Source: Cymbomonas tetramitiformis (lineage: Eukaryota > Chlorophyta > Pyramimonadophyceae > Pyramimonadales > Pyramimonadaceae). Taken from it: 64,000 nt of DNA. Both the position numbers and the translations under genes were made by a program. Below the pieces are notes generated by a model that saw only the letters and a list, made by a program, of their open reading frames with translations, did not search any database and was not told the origin of the DNA. The stretch's first letter is position 1; each line of letters opens with the position of its first letter. The stretch spans positions 1 to 64,000 of the forward strand of contig LGRX02030346.1 of NCBI GenBank assembly GCA_001247695.2, written 5' to 3'. Shown piece after piece: positions 62,430 through 64,000 of this stretch.

Positions 62430-64000
62430 GTGCTGTGACACACGCGGTGTCATGGGCAGGCTAGACTCCGAAACCGTCCGAGACCGTTCCGGGTATATCT
62501 AGCTTAGGGTTTCGTATCGTTATCTTACGAGTCGTTTATCCACATATAGTTCGGGACTATCTCATACGATCTTGCAAGAAACTAGGCAACCGCAAAGGGG
62601 AGAACGCTCCCGGCAGACATAGAACGAACTCAATAATAGATAACACAAGGGAATAAATACCCTAGTCGGGACACAAGCAGGTTCACCGAGAATGACACAC
62701 CGGACATGACACCTAACAAATATGACAGTCAGGGTGACATAGAGGTTCATTAGAGGTGGACCTACAGCTTGTGCATGACACCACCCTAGCTACTAGAGTT
62801 TACATCTAATGAGAATGGTTAAGTCTAGAAGCTAGAAAGATCACAAGGTTAAAGAATTGAACAGAGGACGCTATTAGCCAGTGGCTCAGCCCATACGGGT
62901 CAGATTTCTAAGTCAAATTCCTGCCGGCTAGTGGTCAGCAACGAGTACCCGTGCCGCCTGTCTGCTCACGGGAAAAGAAGTAAGGATGATTGTCGGCTTA
63001 GCTGTGGACGTCGATTGCGAACTGAGAAAAGAGGTCTTAAATGCCTGAAAGGTCCGACTTAGTAAACATGTTCAGCTGTCCGCTAGTGGTCAAAACTCTA
63101 ATCGCAAAATACATCGGAGAGATCCCCATCTCAGCTAGTGGTCGAAACACGAGATAAAAGCTTTGCCTGTCCGTTTAGAAATTAAGATGACCTAGAAGAA
63201 TAACCATCGTAGGAGTCGCTGCCAGCACCACCAGACCCAGAGTCGCAATGGTCTCCGGAATCGAAATCGGAGTGGTCAACATCGTCCCCGTAAGCACCAC
63301 TAGAGTCGTGCCCCTCGCGATTGGAATGCTCGTGGGTGTAAGAATAATTGTCGTCGTCTCCGTCCGCTGGCTCAGCGCCCCCAATAAAAGTAGATGCGCA
63401 TCCAGTCGAAATGTCTTGCTGCGGGAAAAATTCAGCTTTCGAAGCCTCCAAAACACCGCCATAGTAGTCGCCCTGGAAACCTGTGTCCAGGGCGGGCTGC
63501 TGTTCCAACTTAGAAGAAGAAAATGTCGGAGAGGCCAATCGGCCACCAGTCTCCTCCCAATCGTCGTCAGATTCATCGTAATACCCAAGTGGGTACTCCG
63601 ATTCGTCGTCACTCTCACTACTGTCAAAAACTGCGTGGATATCCTGCTTTGAATCAACGACACGTGAGAGGTACTCTACAGAATGATGGTAGTGACGCTC
63701 CACACGAACAGGAGGGGCCTGTTGTGGGAGCCCGCGCAAATTGGAACGCCCAGTCGCGGGTCTGGTAGTGGTAATCTGCGAAGAAACAGATCGGGTGTCC
63801 AAAATTACGGGTCCAATGCCAACGCCCTGCTCACAGAAACAGATCTCCGAGGAAACCAGTGCATCGGACTCAGCACCACCAACTGCTGTGTCCTCTGAGA
63901 CAATAATGACACTCAAAACAACTGGGTCGCAAACCGCAGAGGGCTGAGTCAAAATCTGCGGAGCACTCCGAAAATGATCAAGCGCTCTAGCCTGGGCTTG
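62430..64000 (-). mobile_element. LTR element G, cut by the window edge
   Basis: The left LTR ends at TTGTGCATGA (62778), followed by CACCACCCTAG, i.e. GGTGGTG before a 3' LTR on the minus strand, as in the other members. Its left limit is uncertain because the second LTR is outside the window. Internal 62915-63175 shares the GCTAGTGGTC and GATTGCGAACTGAG blocks with element E. The coding part starts at 63182 and runs off the right edge. Confidence 0.7.
63182..64000 (-). CDS. C-terminal part of a Gag-like protein of element G (partial)
   Basis: The frame is open from the window edge to the stop at 63182, at least 272 residues; the start lies beyond the edge. The visible part is acidic and Ser/Gly/Asp-rich (DSSESDDESEYPLGYYDESD; a C-terminal SGSGGAGSDSYDG tail). 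It has histidines (HYHH, HEHSNREGH) but no zinc knuckle, protease or polymerase motif. Acidic Ser-rich tails also end the Gag-like proteins of elements B and D, and the position relative to LTR and shared non-coding blocks is the same, so I assign it to that group by context. Sequence similarity alone would not support it. Confidence 0.5.
   Translation of the reverse strand, partial: QAQARALDHFRSAPQILTQPSAVCDPVVLSVIIVSEDTAVGGAESDALVSSEICFCEQGVGIGPVILDTRSVSSQITTTRPATGRSNLRGLPQQAPPVRVERHYHHSVEYLSRVVDSKQDIHAVFDSSESDDESEYPLGYYDESDDDWEETGGRLASPTFSSSKLEQQPALDTGFQGDYYGGVLEASKAEFFPQQDISTGCASTFIGGAEPADGDDDNYSYTHEHSNREGHDSSGAYGDDVDHSDFDSGDHCDSGSGGAGSDSYDGYSSRSS

Overview
The window looks like nuclear DNA of a unicellular eukaryote (protist or alga) in a very repeat-rich region. 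Protein-like reading frames are mostly uninterrupted by introns. There is no bacterial operon layout, no rRNA and no tRNA that I can see. It is packed with LTR elements flanked by 5-bp target-site duplications (TSDs), foldback elements, satellites, and a decayed Polinton-like virus (PLV). I cannot name the species.

Layout. 0.6-3.2 kb: an isochorismatase-like gene and a frameshifted protein-kinase gene, both on the minus strand. 3.4-7.95 kb: a compound satellite field with units of 100 bp, about 120 bp, about 420 bp and 38 bp. The 420-bp unit carries a fragment that resembles the Argonaute linker-1 region. 9.1-11.7 kb: a two-frame reverse transcriptase resembling Penelope-like elements, preceded by a 24-bp perfect hairpin. 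12.6-26.4 kb: an integrated PLV with polymerase/helicase (TV-Pol type), packaging ATPase, penton, major capsid protein, C5 DNA methyltransferase and a tyrosine-recombinase-like gene. The capsid genes are intact, while the polymerase, ATPase, methyltransferase and recombinase genes are broken. 39.56-41.76 kb: further PLV pieces, with an N6 DNA methyltransferase and two more copies of the putative element end.

Between and after these lies a nested transposon landscape. Non-autonomous LTR elements (A 27.57-30.16 kb, B 30.69-33.95, C 56.67-59.21, D 21.36-24.59, E 30.61-35.65, F 37.66-39.33, G 62.4 kb to the edge, and a solo LTR at 41.83-42.09) share a GGTTAT-type primer-site motif and a GGTGGTG-like polypurine end although their LTRs differ. 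A and C share one Gag-like family, and B and D share another. None carries protease, reverse transcriptase, RNase H or integrase. Elements A and E interrupt one small ORF at two places, and B is nested in an LTR of E. A foldback element (44.77-56.49 kb, 9-bp TSD) contains a 10.8-kb LTR element with no recognisable pol (45.17-55.93 kb), which contains a mariner-like MITE. A smaller foldback copy sits inside the PLV at 16.68-17.55 kb. Dispersed repeats at 42.4-44.6 and 59.3-62.1 kb provide empty-site paralogues for two insertions, and a Crypton-like recombinase remnant lies at 43.4-43.76 kb.

The most unusual features are: the about 140-bp inverted-repeat module found between PLV genes and at its ends; the family of gag-only LTR elements with a common priming signature and, in one Gag family, a conserved hydrophobic segment; and the two foldback elements with 9-bp TSDs and recoverable empty sites.
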